A DNA stretch of 64,000 nt, from NCBI GenBank assembly GCA_035079385.1, contig JAVHKY010000028.1, positions 8,742,001-8,806,000 of the forward strand, in the 5' to 3' direction. Made by a program: the position numbers and the translations under genes. Source of the DNA: Aspidiotus rigidus. Taxonomy: Eukaryota > Arthropoda > Insecta > Hemiptera > Diaspididae. The notes under the pieces are model-generated. The model was not told the DNA's origin and did not search any database. It saw only the letters and a list, made by a program, of their open reading frames with translations. Positions 1-12,602 of the stretch are shown in pieces (within the stretch, counting starts at the first letter, position 1; each line of letters opens with the position of its first letter).

Positions 1-2229
1 GGGAGACTCTTCGCTTGCGATACCATGTAAGTACGACTGGCCGAGAGTTTCTATATTACCGTGCGCGTTATTCTTTTTTTTTTTTCGTCATCGTAGTTTT
101 TAAAATTTTTTTAGCTTTTTTCCGCGAACTTTTGTCGTCAATATTATATACACGTACCATATTTTCCATTCAAAGTTCCTTCGAGTTATTCGCCAGATTC
201 ATTTCAGAATTGTAACATACGCTTTAAAAATATTACCGCTATTTGGCCGAAGACCAAAAATTATAGCTTAGGTAGCTCGTTTTTGTGAATTGCTTTCGAG
301 GCTACAACTCATCTTTATAATCCGGGAAGAGTATTCCGACGAATTACTGGCAATTTACGCGCGTATTATTTTACCTGGCATGAAACGAAATTTAGACCTA
401 GATGATAATTATAAAGCGCGAAAATCTGCACCTGCAAAACAGGTCACTGATCACCCTCCAAAAAATCGAGTGATTTCGATGAGAGAACTAAGCCGAATAA
501 ATTTTCTCTGAGGTTTTGTGACAACAGGAAGCACTATTTTTTGTTCTTTTAAGCCCCAGTTCCTGAATTTGAGAAAATTGTTTGAGTGCAAATAGACAGT
601 GAGACACTCAATTTCTAAATTGTAGGACAAACATAGTTTACTTCCAAACCTGAAAATGAGGTATAAACAAATGGCAAGTCTGCTGATTCTCATCTAAACT
701 CTCGCCAAAAACTTGATCCACTTGTAGTCCAAATAGTCCTGTAGCCTCTTCAAGTACCTCTGACCCCAATGAGTACTTTCAGGTGAATTTTATAGTGGGT
801 TAGGTCATCCAATGTCCAACGAAAGCATTGATGACCGTATCACTATATCCTTGTTTGTGATTGTAACAGCGTCTATCTATTATTACGCCTATCAAAGATA
901 AATAGGATTCTCGAGGTCATTTCTCTATCAGTTTCAACTATAGGTAGGTCTTTGGGTGACTACAGGGCTGCATTTTTGGGAGAGATGTTTCAAATATTGA
1001 ATTTTTTGCATTCACAATGGGAATCCCTGAATTAACAAAATTTCAATTTTTCATTGGGATCGCAGAATTTGTGGGCTTTTGGATGCATGGCTGCAATATA
1101 GTGCTTCTGACCAACTTTACTACATAATTTTATGTAGACAATTTTTTTAAATCCTCGAGCGGTCGCTTATCACCTATAAGAGATGAAAGTTTGGACAGGG
1201 TTGAGTACTAAGATGCGCGAGTTAATTCGCATGTCTCTGCTTAGACAAGCTTATATTTCTCCGTGACAAGTAAAGACACCTTGCCTCATACTCAATCTAT
1301 AAACTCAATCGCTCATCATAACAGGTAACCTATTTTAGGGAAAATATCCACAGCTTTTCTTTTAGTCCCCAGGGGCCTGAGACTCTAAGTTACTTTAGAG
1401 ACTCGGGGGAAAAGAAAAAACGATCCGGACCGGGCATTATGGAATGACCATTTTGATAGCATGGATTTACTGACCTGGTTTGACCATCTGTAAGGTGGAC
1501 TAGTCCTGATGTAGGGATATCAACTTCAAAAAGAATGCATAATGATGTACCAGTTTTGGGAAGACTGTTTTGGTCCTGGTAGCAACGTATTCAGTAGTCT
1601 GGCAGAGCCAAATAAATAAAGATCATATTTTATATCTATGTACTAGTAAGTGAACTCATTTATATTTCGAGGCCACGCCTTTTTTGTGAGGAAATCATGA
1701 CCTATTTTATGAATTTTTCTAATATAGGCGAACGACCCGTTCTGGATTAATATAAACGTGGCGAACTGTAAGTTAGGCCATCTAGTTCCCAGAGGGCTCA
1801 TTTGCAGGGACAGTGTACTATAAGTTGAGCTATCACATTAGTGACAACGTCATTAGCTCGTGATGTCATAACTATCCATAATGTCTGCTGTGACGTCGTA
1901 TCGGCATTCCTAGCGTAATCAGCATGAGTTCACTCTCTTCCTTACTCTCTTCAATTCTCAGGATCACTCACTCCGCTCATAAGCAGCTTCATGAATGCTG
2001 ATGACATTAAAGGCAGCCATCGTGGATGACGTCATTAGCTTGGGCTCTTTCTCTTTCTTTCTTCCTTGCTGTCTTCCATTCTCTAAATCACTTACTCTGT
2101 TCAGTAGCCTCCCAAAGTCTCCATTTTACCAAGCCTAACAGTTGAACTAAGAATCTTTATGGTTTATTAAAATGGTCTCGGTTTAATTTGAGTTCCAGTT
2201 GCTTCCAGATCTTTTTGATTCCGTGAATA
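1..2229. other. no gene recognised
   Basis: Short open frames only, none with a recognisable domain or splice context. A short hairpin-like stretch occurs near 1360-1410 and TGACGTCA-like words near 1845-2040, resembling debris of dispersed repeats. Confidence 0.5.
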
Positions 2230-2485
2230 GGAAACAAAGAGTAGTAATGTCCCCCCTTTGGAACACCTTTGATCTCATTGGAACACCTCTGTGCCGGATT
2301 AATGTCGGACCAGTGTCGGACCATAATTCTATCGCTTTATTAATGTTTCTACAAGGAGGTGTGTGAAGAGTACAAGTGTTTCAGTCATTATCCAATCAGT
2401 GTTGGATCAGTGTCAGACCATCATAAATGTGTTCCAACAAGAACAAAAGTGTTCCAAAGGGGGGACATTACTACTCTTTGTTTCC
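2230..2485. mobile_element. 256-bp MITE with perfect 37-bp terminal inverted repeats
   Basis: The left end starts GGAAACAAAGAGTAGTAATG (2230-2266) and the right end (2449-2485) is its exact reverse complement over 37 bases. The interior has short direct repeats around TCGGACCA/TCAGACCA but no coding capacity. I could not find a convincing target duplication. Perfect termini imply recent activity of a DNA-transposon family; superfamily unassigned. Confidence 0.8.
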
Positions 2486-3536
2486 TCCCTTATACTAGGC
2501 CTCCGGCTTACAACTGATAACGTCACACTTGCAGATTCTAGAATATTAAGGTGAGCAGCCTCTATCATACTGGGATATACAGTATACTAACCTATACTAA
2601 GCCTACCCTCAGCCTTCATGAAACCAGGAGACCTAATGTAAGCCTGACACACACAACAGTATATATGTAAAAGCCTATACCAGACCACTTTTACACTAGG
2701 TTAGCGATAAAAGCTTTTTTGTGAGAAAATTTTTTTTTTCAACATTTGAAGAATACTAGGTTAGAAATATGAGGAGAAGTAGATTGAACCCGCAAATTTC
2801 AGAAGCAGGCTCGGGATCACGGTTGATCACGTCACCAGAAATCATAGCTGGACAGAGCCTCGGGGCCACCAGCTGTTGACGTCATAGTTTATTATGAAGG
2901 AAGTACAGGATTACTATAGGGGAACTAAAGGGGTGGTGTGAGCTCGTAAATTTTGGGGTTAGGGGCTAGGATTCAGGAAACTTCAGGAAAGAGATGAGAC
3001 ATGTCACTCTTAATCTTCGAGAAGGGAGCAGGAAAGACTTAAGGAGTTCTGTCTTGTTTTGCTTTTCATATCAGGAGAGAGTAAAACTCTGGAATGGGAG
3101 CAATAATGGGACCCCATCATTCTCGTATTGAATGAAGTCACAATTTAATTGTGAATTCATGTGTCGTAATATGAAACAAAGAATTCTTGATATAGAATGA
3201 AGTCTCCGGATAATGGCTGGAGTTGCGCGCAAGTTCTGCGTTTTTGGTGTAGAATGACGTCATCAAAGTACAGAAAAATGATACAAATTCAGCCTTCAGC
3301 TGCAGACTTATCCTATACAAGATGCAGTCCTATTATATGCCCAGTTATAGTGCCTTGGAGAAGGACTTGAAATATTCCAATCATGGGTGGCGGAGTTGGA
3401 AAAACTTCAACCATTGCGCTACAAACAGAGAAGGATTAATGCAGCCTATTATTTTGTACTATTTGGAAACATAAAACTATGAAAGTATTGAAGAAAAAAG
3501 TCTTAGAGTAATAATACACATGTAAAAATAAAGTTT

Positions 3537-3700
3537 CAAAATGATCCCAGCCGTTCAAGAATTTTTGTCGATATTCATCAGGTATCGGTCATTACTCCGG
3601 TATTTGCTGAGAGTGATACACACTTGAAAATGGAGTTTTAAAATAATCCCAGCCGTTCAAGAATTAGGTATCGGTCATTACTCCAATATTTGCTGCATTC
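3537..3700. repeat. partial tandem duplication at the 3' end of the acyl-CoA ligase
   Basis: The phrase gatcccagccgttcaagaat occurs at about 3543 and 3645, and ggtatcggtcattactcc at about 3582 and 3668. The second copy of the latter overlaps the stop codon and the last codons of the ligase (minus strand). The first copy lies in its 3' untranslated region, so the terminal coding bases were copied downstream. Confidence 0.75.
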
Positions 3701-6700
3701 GTTTATTCCACATTTCACGGAGTTTTTTTCGTGCAACTTTACCGGTCAAGGTTTTGGGAATTTCGTCTATTATTTCCACTCCACCTTGCAACTGTTTATT
3801 CAGGGTAACTTTATCTGCAATAAGTAGAATTTCGGATGAAAATTGTGGGGGGTGTCACATTAAAACTGGGGAAACGTATACCTGCTAAATATTCTGCAAC
3901 TTCACTTTCGGTAAGTTTTGAGTTATTTTGTAAAACCACAAATGCCCTAGGAAGTTCAGCGTCGGGTTCATCCTTATCGGGTATCCCAATTACCGCCGCG
4001 TCAACAATATCTGGATGTGCCATCAGAATTTCCTCAAGTTCGCTAGGTACAATCTGTGTGATATATTTTGAAATACTTTAAAAAATATGCTTTAGTATTT
4101 TATTATTCCTTCCCGTATTAATGACAATTTTTTTGTTTAAGAGTATAAATTATTTGTGGAAGGGGCTCGTATTCATAATTTTTTGCCTCTCCCTTTCTTA
4201 TTGATTGGTTTTATTGAATTGTTAAGGGGAAACCATAATGTGAGTGGTGATCTCGTACTTATTAGAATGCACTTCAAGCTCGAGGCGTTCGGTCAATGGC
4301 GTATTTAGAAACTCTCTAGGGTCCAAAAATTTTGAAAAACAAAATTTCCATTAGGCGTAAAAAAAAAAAAAACAAAAAAGAGCTCATTGGTTAGTTGAAA
4401 ATTAATGATTCTGTACGTTTTTGGAGGTCCTCTGGGGTTTGTCCCCACCCTTAAATACGCCACTGCGTTTGGTAGTTGCTGCTCACAAATGAAATACATT
4501 TTTGTGTGAAAGTTATTCTGATGACGTCACAAATTGGCTACCCTATGACATTTTCGATGGAATTTTATGATTGGGTCAACTGAGTTAGTCTGATCTGCCT
4601 CTACGTATGGTGTGAGCCTTCAGAGTCGTCTTTATTGTCAAGTCCCACCACCCGTCAATTGCCAGCCTAAATCCCATAGTTTAGCATATAGAATACTCCC
4701 TCAGCCCATGACATCATAAGATGGACTATATTCCACAACCTAGTACACACTGGTACTAGGACAAGCTTGTTGAGTCATTTTTAAGTCGACAGATGGGTCT
4801 AGAAGTGTTTGATTTTGGAACCTGACAGTTGGAGGAAGGATAGCGGGGGCTTATATACATACGTTAAAATCATCATCGATGATGCCCTTCAGCTGTTTAG
4901 CTTCGTGTTCTGAAGTTTTGAAGCATTTTATCAGTTCCTTCAATCTGTCTTGAAGATAGAAATCGCCGTCCTCGTCGTAACAGCCAATATCACCAGAACG
5001 CAACCAGCCATATTGATCGATAACCTCAGCAGACGTACTTTCATTCATGTAGTACCCTTTCATAACAGTAGGTCCTCTAACGCATATTTCACCCGCTTGA
5101 TGACTACTCAAAGTTTCTCCCGTTTCCGGATCTACTACCTTGATAATAAAATACGGAGGAAAATATTTTTATTGATAACATCCAAAATAAATGGGAACTT
5201 TATGGTTTAATTACCTTCATTTCGATTTCCGGCAATGGAGCACCACAAGAGCCTTCCTTTTTGTTTTCACGATCAGTGATTGTAACATAAAAAGCCTCAG
5301 TCATAGCGTACACTTGTTGGATGTATTTGAATTTGAATTTCGCTTTAAGCACTTCGTCGGAGCCAGGCGGTGCGACTCCGTATATAACGTTCTCGACGTT
5401 GGACAGATCAAATTCCTCCGCTATCGAATTTTTCAGTAGAAATGTGACCATATTCCGGAGTAAGAGTATGGTTTTCACCTATCAAAGAAATAATTTGTAT
5501 GTAATTCTGCAACCAAAAGTCGCTTCTTTCTTTGGGAGGTTTTCCTTCTTGACCGTACATGACCAGTAATATTTTGTAGCTATATTTGTTCTAGGTGGAA
5601 CTCACTTTGTGATTTTGTATTGTTGAAAAGTATACCCTCATGTCTCTTGTATCGGTCAGGAGGATTGTTTCGTCTCGAACGAAACCAGCCAGAGCCATAC
5701 TCAAACCGGAACAGTGACACATGGGTGTTACGATTACTATCTTCAAACCATTATTTGTGATCACACACTCGTTCCTATATTAATGAATAAGAAGTCTCCT
5801 TAGATTTGGATCGTCTTAGCATACATGACCCGACACGTTTAAATCAGACTATACTGCTCAGAGAACTTGATGTACGCGCGTCGGTGTCATTACAGATTGT
5901 ATTCCTACTCACGCAAGTGATGACCAGGCCACGTAATTCCAAGAAAGTACACTTACAAAAGTATCAAGCTGTACACGATATTTTTATGCGTCACCATAAC
6001 TCCTTTCTCCCGACCGCTGGTTCCACTCGAATATAAAATGCCAGCTAAATCGTCAGGTGAATTCACGATTTTCTTCAATACTTTTGTAGAATTAGCCAGT
6101 TGAGAGAACTTTAAATAAGATGCATCATCATGCGAGAGCGGATGATTTAGCGAATCAAAAATTATGGTTTTGGTCGTAGAGGGAATTGCTGGCTTCACTT
6201 TTTCATAAGTTTCCACGGAAAAGAAAGTAATCAAGGGCTTTGCAATGTCGACAATAGGTTGGAATTCCTCTGAAATATACACAGTATGTAGGTATTAATT
6301 ATTATCAAAGTCAGTGGTAAATGTGAACGAACGCTTCGAGAATGGTTGTTATGTAGATATTGGAATAAGTGTCATCGCATTCAATAATTTTGACATGTCC
6401 TGACCAGCTCTTCGTTCAGTTGGTAGATAAAACCCCTCTAGAAGCGCCGAGTTTTTACATCTCTTCATGAGTTCCATAGTGGTGAAGAATCGAGTGTTCA
6501 ACTACAATCTGGCAATACTCTTACTAGAATACGTACTTACATGATTGCATTTGAATATTTTTTCATAGTCATAAACCCTCTGCTAAAATAATATAAGTAG
6601 ATAAATTAGTCATGACGCAAGAGAATTTAAATTGAAAATGATTGTCGCAGTGTTTCTCAGACCAAATGTGGACAGTATCAGCAAAAAGATTTCCAGGATA

Positions 6701-6966
6701 AAACTCAACCCACAACCTAAAATTCAAAATTGATAATCAAAATGCTATAGGTTCTTACCAGCGGAATAGTAAGGATCGAAACCAGTGAATGTAGCGCCGG
6801 TTAAGAGGATGGCAAGAATAACAATCGGGTATTCGATACGATTGTCAGCCATAATTCCTATAATAGTGTCTTTTTTCGCTCCTAATTCTTGTAGCTCCGC
6901 AGCCAGACTATGACTTATTCGTAAAAACTCTTCCGTCGTTAGATCTTGATTGTTTATTAAGTCCAT
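3678..6966 (-). CDS. acyl-CoA ligase of the 4-coumarate:CoA ligase / luciferase-like family (5' exon missing)
   Basis: ATP-dependent adenylate-forming enzyme expected to activate a carboxylic acid to an acyl-CoA; the substrate cannot be read. Seven minus-strand exons: 6966-6759, 6269-5957, 5774-5606, 5478-5215, 5138-4863, 4053-3882, 3814-3678. All have GT-AG sites and matching phases, giving about 512 residues; the family is usually about 540, so one short N-terminal exon above 6966 is unplaced. Visible motifs: A3 [12 protein letters not shown] (proline usual before KG is Glu), A5 VYAMTEA (usual Gly is Ala), A7 GWLRSGDIG with DRLKELIK, and A10 PKTLTGK with the catalytic Lys. The C-terminus QQILE has no peroxisomal SKL-type signal. 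Oddity: about 15 extra residues lie between DRLKELIK and VPSELEEI, where the hinge normally reads KYKGxQ. A divergent but probably active paralogue; possible alternative splicing at the hinge. Confidence 0.9.
4294..4465. mobile_element. hAT-type MITE inside an acyl-CoA ligase intron
   Basis: Ends read CAATGGCGTATTTAG and its approximate reverse complement TAAATACGCCACTG. They are flanked by 8-bp sequences CGTTCGGT (4286-4293) and CGTTTGGT (4466-4473), matching at 7 of 8. Terminal CAGTGGCGTA-type ends with 8-bp duplications are characteristic of hAT elements. No coding capacity. Confidence 0.75.
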
Positions 6967-8470
6967 CTATAATTTCACAGGTAGTACTAGCTTTAAGATC
7001 GTACAAGAATGGGTGTTTGGGATATTGACCAGGGAAGTAACGACGTGACGTGAGAGCTCCCCTTTAATGTAGATACGATAGAGCAAATAAAGATAGAGCA
7101 GAAGTTCTTTTTGACGTACCTAGAAGCAGAGACTCCGTGAAGGGGGGGGGGTGTCACACCCCCCCCCCCCCCTTACAAATGTGGCAGTCGGCAAAATTTC
7201 AGCAAATACCATAGTCGGGAAAAAATAAAATAGATTTGCAGAAGTAATTTTTTTTTTTTTTACTCGGCAAAATTTATACTCACCCCCCACTCCCCCCACT
7301 TGAACAGCCTTCGCGGAGTCTCTGCCTAGAAGTTACAGCTGTTTCACCAAACTAGTATCATCAAACTACTGGGACAAGGTAAAGGAACAAGAGGAAGGAT
7401 GGAAAAAAGTTGCTCGTTAATTCATCCGGTCGAAAGCGAGTGGTTGGCGGTGTTGGTGAATAGAGAAGAATTGTGAGTGATAACGGCAATAAAATTTGGA
7501 TCACGATCTTCGTGTATGGGAAGAGGAAAGCTTTTCTGATCTCCTGATCGACTCGTATTGACAGAATAAAGAGGATTGATCAACGAGCTGTCTTCTCTGA
7601 ATTCATAATTTTTGGAGACGATATGTTGAGAAAAGTCAGATTCCACCTCATACTATTAACGCGAGTACCATGCTTGTGATTCAGCCCGGCCTGAGAATGG
7701 AGCAGTTGAACTTGAAATTTGAACACTCTAGCAGTGCATCAGTACCTGTTTTGGGAGGATCGGAAAACTGGAAGAAAAAAAAAAATGTTTGGCTTATTTG
7801 GGCTTTTGGCTTGCGAAGGTTTAAATAAAGCTGGCTCTCAGCTTTTCTCTTATCAGTAAAATTTAGCTGAATTCGGTTATAGCCTCTCAGCTGGTTGCAA
7901 TGCTCTACTAATATTAAAATAAAATTCCTCCCATAAAACAGGTTCCGTGCATTTCTCGTTCAACTTTGTTAAGGAAGCCATTGTTTTTACCCACAGAAAC
8001 TATTCAGCTCGAGACTTCAGAGTTATAAGTCGACCTTCCTCTGAGCCCACTAATGGTTCATAGCTCAAATTTTTTCAAGTCCCTCATTCAGGTCGAGGTC
8101 ATTGATGATGTGACGTCACAAAGGTCGGAAGTGAACGTTTTCTGAGGATATCCCGATAACTCGAGATGAGTCTGAACACAGAGAATCTCAGCCTGAAATG
8201 CTCCCTCGGGCCGAGCTTGTGTTAGGACTCCACCCTAGCCTTAAACTCAAGAGTAATAGATAGCCTATTAGTTTATATAGCTTTAAATTGTCCAAGTCTT
8301 CGAAGGTTCAAATCTCAAAATTTTTTCAAGTCCTCTGTCTAGAGGAGTAGGTATGGATGGCCCGCTGAGGCTTTTTGACGACCCACGAGAAGATTATCAA
8401 AACATACAAAAAAAATGAAAAAGCGAAATTTTGTTGGTTCATGCCATTAAGATTGAATGCAGTTTGGACG
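6967..8470. other. intergenic or 5' intron sequence; relic end of a dispersed repeat
   Basis: A missing first exon of the acyl-CoA ligase could lie here but I cannot identify it. Homopolymer G/C runs occur near 7141-7172. At about 7935-7997 the sequence ataaaacaggttccgtgc followed by ggaagcc is a reversed, truncated terminus of the GGAACCTGTTTTATG repeat family described at 12603-12992. The 74-codon frame on the minus strand at 7422-7646 has no recognisable domain. Confidence 0.5.
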
Positions 8471-8631
8471 AAGTGGCGTACTTAGAATTCTTTCTAGGGG
8501 TCCAAAAATCTTCGAGGACAAAACTTTCAGTAGGTAAAGAAAAAAAAATAACTTATTGGTTGATTGAAAATTAATGACAGGTTTTTCTAAGTCCTCTGGA
8601 GGGGGGTTGTCCTCAACGTGTTACGCCACTG
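8471..8631. mobile_element. second copy of the GTGGCGTA hAT-type MITE
   Basis: Same internal sequence as the copy at 4294-4465: ctaggg(g)tccaaaaat early, ttgaaaattaatga in the middle, gtcctctgg late. Ends are AAGTGGCGTACTTAG and GTTACGCCACTG. Target duplication not evident, so it is an older or rearranged copy. Confidence 0.65.
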
Positions 8632-8989
8632 CATAGGTCGATGATGAATTTAGATCGAATAAAAAAAATGGTCGAATATGAAAAATGTAGAATAATTGAA
8701 AGATAAAAACATTGCTTCAAAAAAGCACACTACAAGTACTAATGAAAATCAAAAACTAATTCGTCCTCTCCCAAGAGGATCTGTTTTCTGTTTCTGTGAA
8801 TGACTGCTGACACCGGAGGGAATGGTGACACCACCCAATTCGCGATGCCAGCCCTATCATATTATCTTATGAGTTTCAACCATTTCCTCTATGCATTCGA
8901 CCTCATTTCCAGTGGCCATTTTCATACTAGAAAAATTACTAAAATTATATTGGGTGACCCGCAGGATCATAAAAAGTTACTTACGTATT

Positions 8990-10085
8990 TTCGCGGATTT
9001 GGGAAGATTGCACACGCCTATGTAGAGGACCGGAGCTCAACCTTTGGGCGGTTCCGAATTGAGTCCCGAAATGTTACTTTCCACCATCAGTTTCCGAATT
9101 GAGTCTCGAGCTGTCGCGTCGCGATGTAAACACCGAATGGAGTCCTGAGTTGTCGGGGGTACACATCGAGTTGAGTCCCGGGTTCGCGAATAATTCTCAT
9201 TTCCCTTTTCGCTTTTACAGACTTAGGACTGTCGACATTTGAGTGTGTTATTTAATTGCTGTCCTACAAGAGAGAACTCAGTGTGAGGTGCATGATTGTG
9301 ATTAGTCACGTGTGCCTCAGCAACGGAAGTATCAGGATGAAATTTTATATTATAACACTTGCAAGAATTTTACACGTCCAACGTTGCGAACTATACCGTA
9401 AACGTTTATGAAAACGATATTTGAAGGGGTCAATAACGCATAAAACATTGCTTCTCACCAATTATTTCGGTATACGAGCACATATCACGGAAATAAAAAG
9501 AAACACAGAAAAAATACTTTCGTACCAGACTTCTGTTTATCACCAGCTGTTCGATAGGACTGAACATGATACGACGCTGAAACGGCGATTATCAGTAATG
9601 AGATGAAAATGAATCATCTTTCAGAGAATGACAGGAACAATATCTAGTCGGAAGAACATTACACATCTAAGATAACTGACCGGAATGTTGATCCTAGATA
9701 AAGTATTAAAAACTAAAATGCCCACAAGGATACAATTTTGGAATACCTAATGGTTCGTTTCACACGACGCCAGATTGTATAACTGGCATAGTTGCCAGTC
9801 CGGTTTAAAGTGTGTCCGGCGACATTCCGGCGGCCGTCACCGGTTCATGGGTTGAAATTTGCTTGTGAACGGGACGATTGGGAACTACATAACTTTTAAC
9901 CGTACGAATGGCGACCGGCCCGATTACCCGTAGTCGTGAGAAACGAGCCTACTAATGAACGTTTTCACTCACTCTCAGGCTAGGGACTCAACTCGGTGTA
10001 TCTCCCAACACCTCAAGACTCAATTCGGAACCGCACAGTAGGTATCCCCTACAACTCGGAACTCAAGTCGGTAACAGAGGGGATC
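8990..10085. mobile_element. putative DNA element with sub-terminal GAATTGAGTC motifs
   Basis: The left side carries GAATTGAGTCCCG at about 9057, GAATTGAGTCTCG at 9097, GAATGGAGTCCTG at 9136 and GAGTTGAGTCCCG at 9170. The right side carries the same motif reversed at about 9988 (GGGACTCAACTCGG), 10012 (AGACTCAATTCGG) and 10054 (GGAACTCAAGTCGG). The opposing arrays bracket about 0.9 kb without a recognisable transposase. Arrayed sub-terminal motifs resemble transposase-binding sites. Boundaries are uncertain. Confidence 0.45.
9752..9949. mobile_element. about 200-bp inverted-repeat MITE nested in the larger element
   Basis: Left end GGTTCGTTTCACACGAC and right end GTCGTGAGAAACGAGCC are inverted repeats with two mismatches over 17 bases. 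Both flanks contain CTAATG-like sequence. The interior is GC-richer (gccggcgacattccggcggcc) than its surroundings. Confidence 0.55.
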
Positions 10086-10990
10086 ACAAACGTTGGGAGC
10101 GTTCGACTTTTTTGAGTGCCCTTTTTTACCCTCTGTTTTTTTTCTCCCCTGGACAGGGGAAAATCGTGAAAAAAGTGAAACTTAACGATTTTTTTCCGAA
10201 TTAGAATCGACATTTTCCGCTATTTTCCCCGATTTTGAGGGAAGGGATTTCCCTCTATCTCTCTGCCCCGTGGACCCGCGTCGATTTTTGAAAGTGGTTG
10301 TGTGGTCGAACGCGTCAACGAACATAAAAAAAACCACCAACGAAAAAAATGAGGGATTTTGCTGAAAATTTTCTCTCCATGATCCATGAATTTGAAGAAG
10401 AACGCTTTTTGATCTAATCTTTTTCATTCATTCAATAATAATCGACTAATGAACGCCTTCGAGGAATATTACAAGATCAAGTGAATGAAATTTCATTGGT
10501 ATCACTACTCGCAACTCTTATTTATTCATCAATGCCATATGTTAAAGCCTGTTGAGTTTTCATTCAACCATAGGTATTTTCCATTCTACATTTGTCATTT
10601 CACCTCAACTCCTCGTAATTTTCGTATTGTACGGTAGTCTGATGATACCGGTCTCTCGAATACAGCTGTAGTTATAAAATTTAAAAAAAAGTTCTGCAAA
10701 TTCGGCAACTCATCTTTATTTGTTTAACAATATGTGTTATTCGAAACGCGGTCAAATCGATAGATACCGGTACCACAGTTTTCAAGTCGGGTAAAAAGTT
10801 CGTGCAGATTGTAAATTCGATCATTATTACACCTTCGGAGGGCGGGGGGGGGGGGAGGAAATAGGTTATCAGTTGGCAAATTCGAGAATTAAGAACAGCT
10901 TGAAGAAAAATTTATCGGGTAACAAGGTCTTCTTTCCCTCCCCCGCAAGAGTGCTGTATAGACTTCACGACAGTTCTGATATTGACTTAC

Positions 10991-11979
10991 CGTTATCACC
11001 TGTCTCGACACATTTTGTACTAGATTTTTCTTTTTTTTTTTCTGCTTGTTCTTCTTTGATAGAAAGAGTACCTACGAATAAGTCGTTTAAAAATAGAAGT
11101 AAATTTTTTACCATGATAACTTTGTTAGTTCTTCGTCTTGCAGCTGCGACAAGATACTCGTCCAAACTAAATTTAGTATTTTTTAATTCTTTTTCCAATG
11201 AAATTGACGGTTTTGATCCTCGTACAATATTTTCTGATTCCACTTCATCATTGGTCTCTTTTGCTGCAGTGTAAGAATAGATGAGTATTTTAACCAAGAT
11301 TTTTTTTTTTTTTTTTCGCTGTAGATAATTCAGAAAAATCTAGAACTGAATCGCGTTTTCACACGTTATAGGAAAGGAAAAAAAACACCGAAAAAAAAAT
11401 AAACGGAAGCTAAGCTAATATTTTGTACAAAGCTCCAAAGAACGAATCGAATTTCATAGAAAATATACTTGTGTTTGAAAACTAAAACGTTGAAATTTGA
11501 GGATAATTAGAGCATAGGAATGTCTTCCTTTTTATTACTGAAGTTCAGAATTTTTTGTATCGTTTTAAAGTACTGAGACAGCTCGACTTACGTTTCCTAA
11601 TGAGATCATTTAATTTTCAACTTCTGAATTGGGCAAAATTTTTGAACTTTTGACTCGTAACTTTTAAATAATTTTCAGGCTCTGGTTCTAGTCTTCTATT
11701 CTGATTAAGCGTATGGTAATTAATTCGCCGATTAATTTGGCCTTTTTTAGAAAGTAGAGATATTACAAAAATTAATGACCAATATGAAGATGTATTTTTT
11801 GTAACAATGTAGAAAATTTTATTTATTCGGGAAAAATAATTCGAGATTTTTAAAATCTATCGATAGTATTCCTAAGAGAACTTACCTGATTGAGACTCCT
11901 TGTTTCGATCATGAGAGTCTGCCGAAATAATCATCACAAAGAAAGATACATAAAGTAGAATATTATTTTTTTTCTGCAT
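10991..11979 (-). CDS. secreted precursor with signal peptide, unrecognised (3' exons missing)
   Basis: Two minus-strand exons in matching phase 1: 11979-11886 and 11263-10991, with donors TCAG|GTAAGT and ACG|GTAAGT and an acceptor ending CACTGCAG. Exon 1 encodes MQKKNNILLYVSFFVMIISA, a clear signal peptide, then a charged segment. Exon 2 adds about 91 residues with an acidic stretch (KETNDEVESEN), a tribasic site AAARRRTNK, a hydrophobic helix (KNLLLFLNDLF), and a lysine/glutamate run ending KCVETGDNG. The second donor implies at least one more exon below 10990, which I could not locate. The layout suits a neuropeptide or secreted-peptide precursor, but the family is not recognised. The function is unknown. 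Confidence 0.5.
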
Positions 11980-12602
11980 TTTGAAATATCTTCTTCCCTA
12001 CAATTTATAAAAAAAGGAAATAAATATTTTTTAGATTGTCTGCGAAGTAAGTATATATTTGTTTGAATTTCGCATCAACAAACGAGTAAGCGAGCTCTAG
12101 GTAGAAGCGTGCGTGGCGAAAAAATGAACGTATGAAAAAGAAAATTTTATAATGTATGATAATCGTAGATTTTCACTGCGCAAAAAGTTTTTCTTTCAGA
12201 GATTAGGATGTCCTTGGCTTACCTTAATATTTGGGCAGTATGTACACACAATCTCGATGTAACACATTGAACAGATGAAAGACGTTCATCGACTCGTCTC
12301 AATAAAATAGAAAGTTGGAATATTCTCTCGTTACCTATTCTTTAGCCAGGTTTCATTCTCGATTGCACCAGTTGAAACATTCAGAAACTGTTACACATAT
12401 GTTCAAAAAAGTATTTATCTTCAATCCGATTTCAATCGATTAATATCGTACAGGTAAAACTAACAGTTCTCGAAAGTGTAAGTTCAAAATTTTCGGGAGT
12501 CAACTTTATAATATGTAAGAGCGAGGGACTTGGAAATAAGCTGTTCTAAACGAGAGAAGGGGGGCTAGAAAAATTAAAAATCCAACTGTAAGGTGGACTA
12601 TG

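Noticed and set aside
8800..9102. 100-codon plus frame
   Set aside because: Its second half is part of the GAATTGAGTC element and the first half has no recognisable feature.
10182..10427. Minus frame considered as third exon of the secreted precursor
   Set aside because: The available acceptor (TTTTCAG) gives phase 0 for this frame, whereas phase 1 is required; the phase-1 reading hits a stop.
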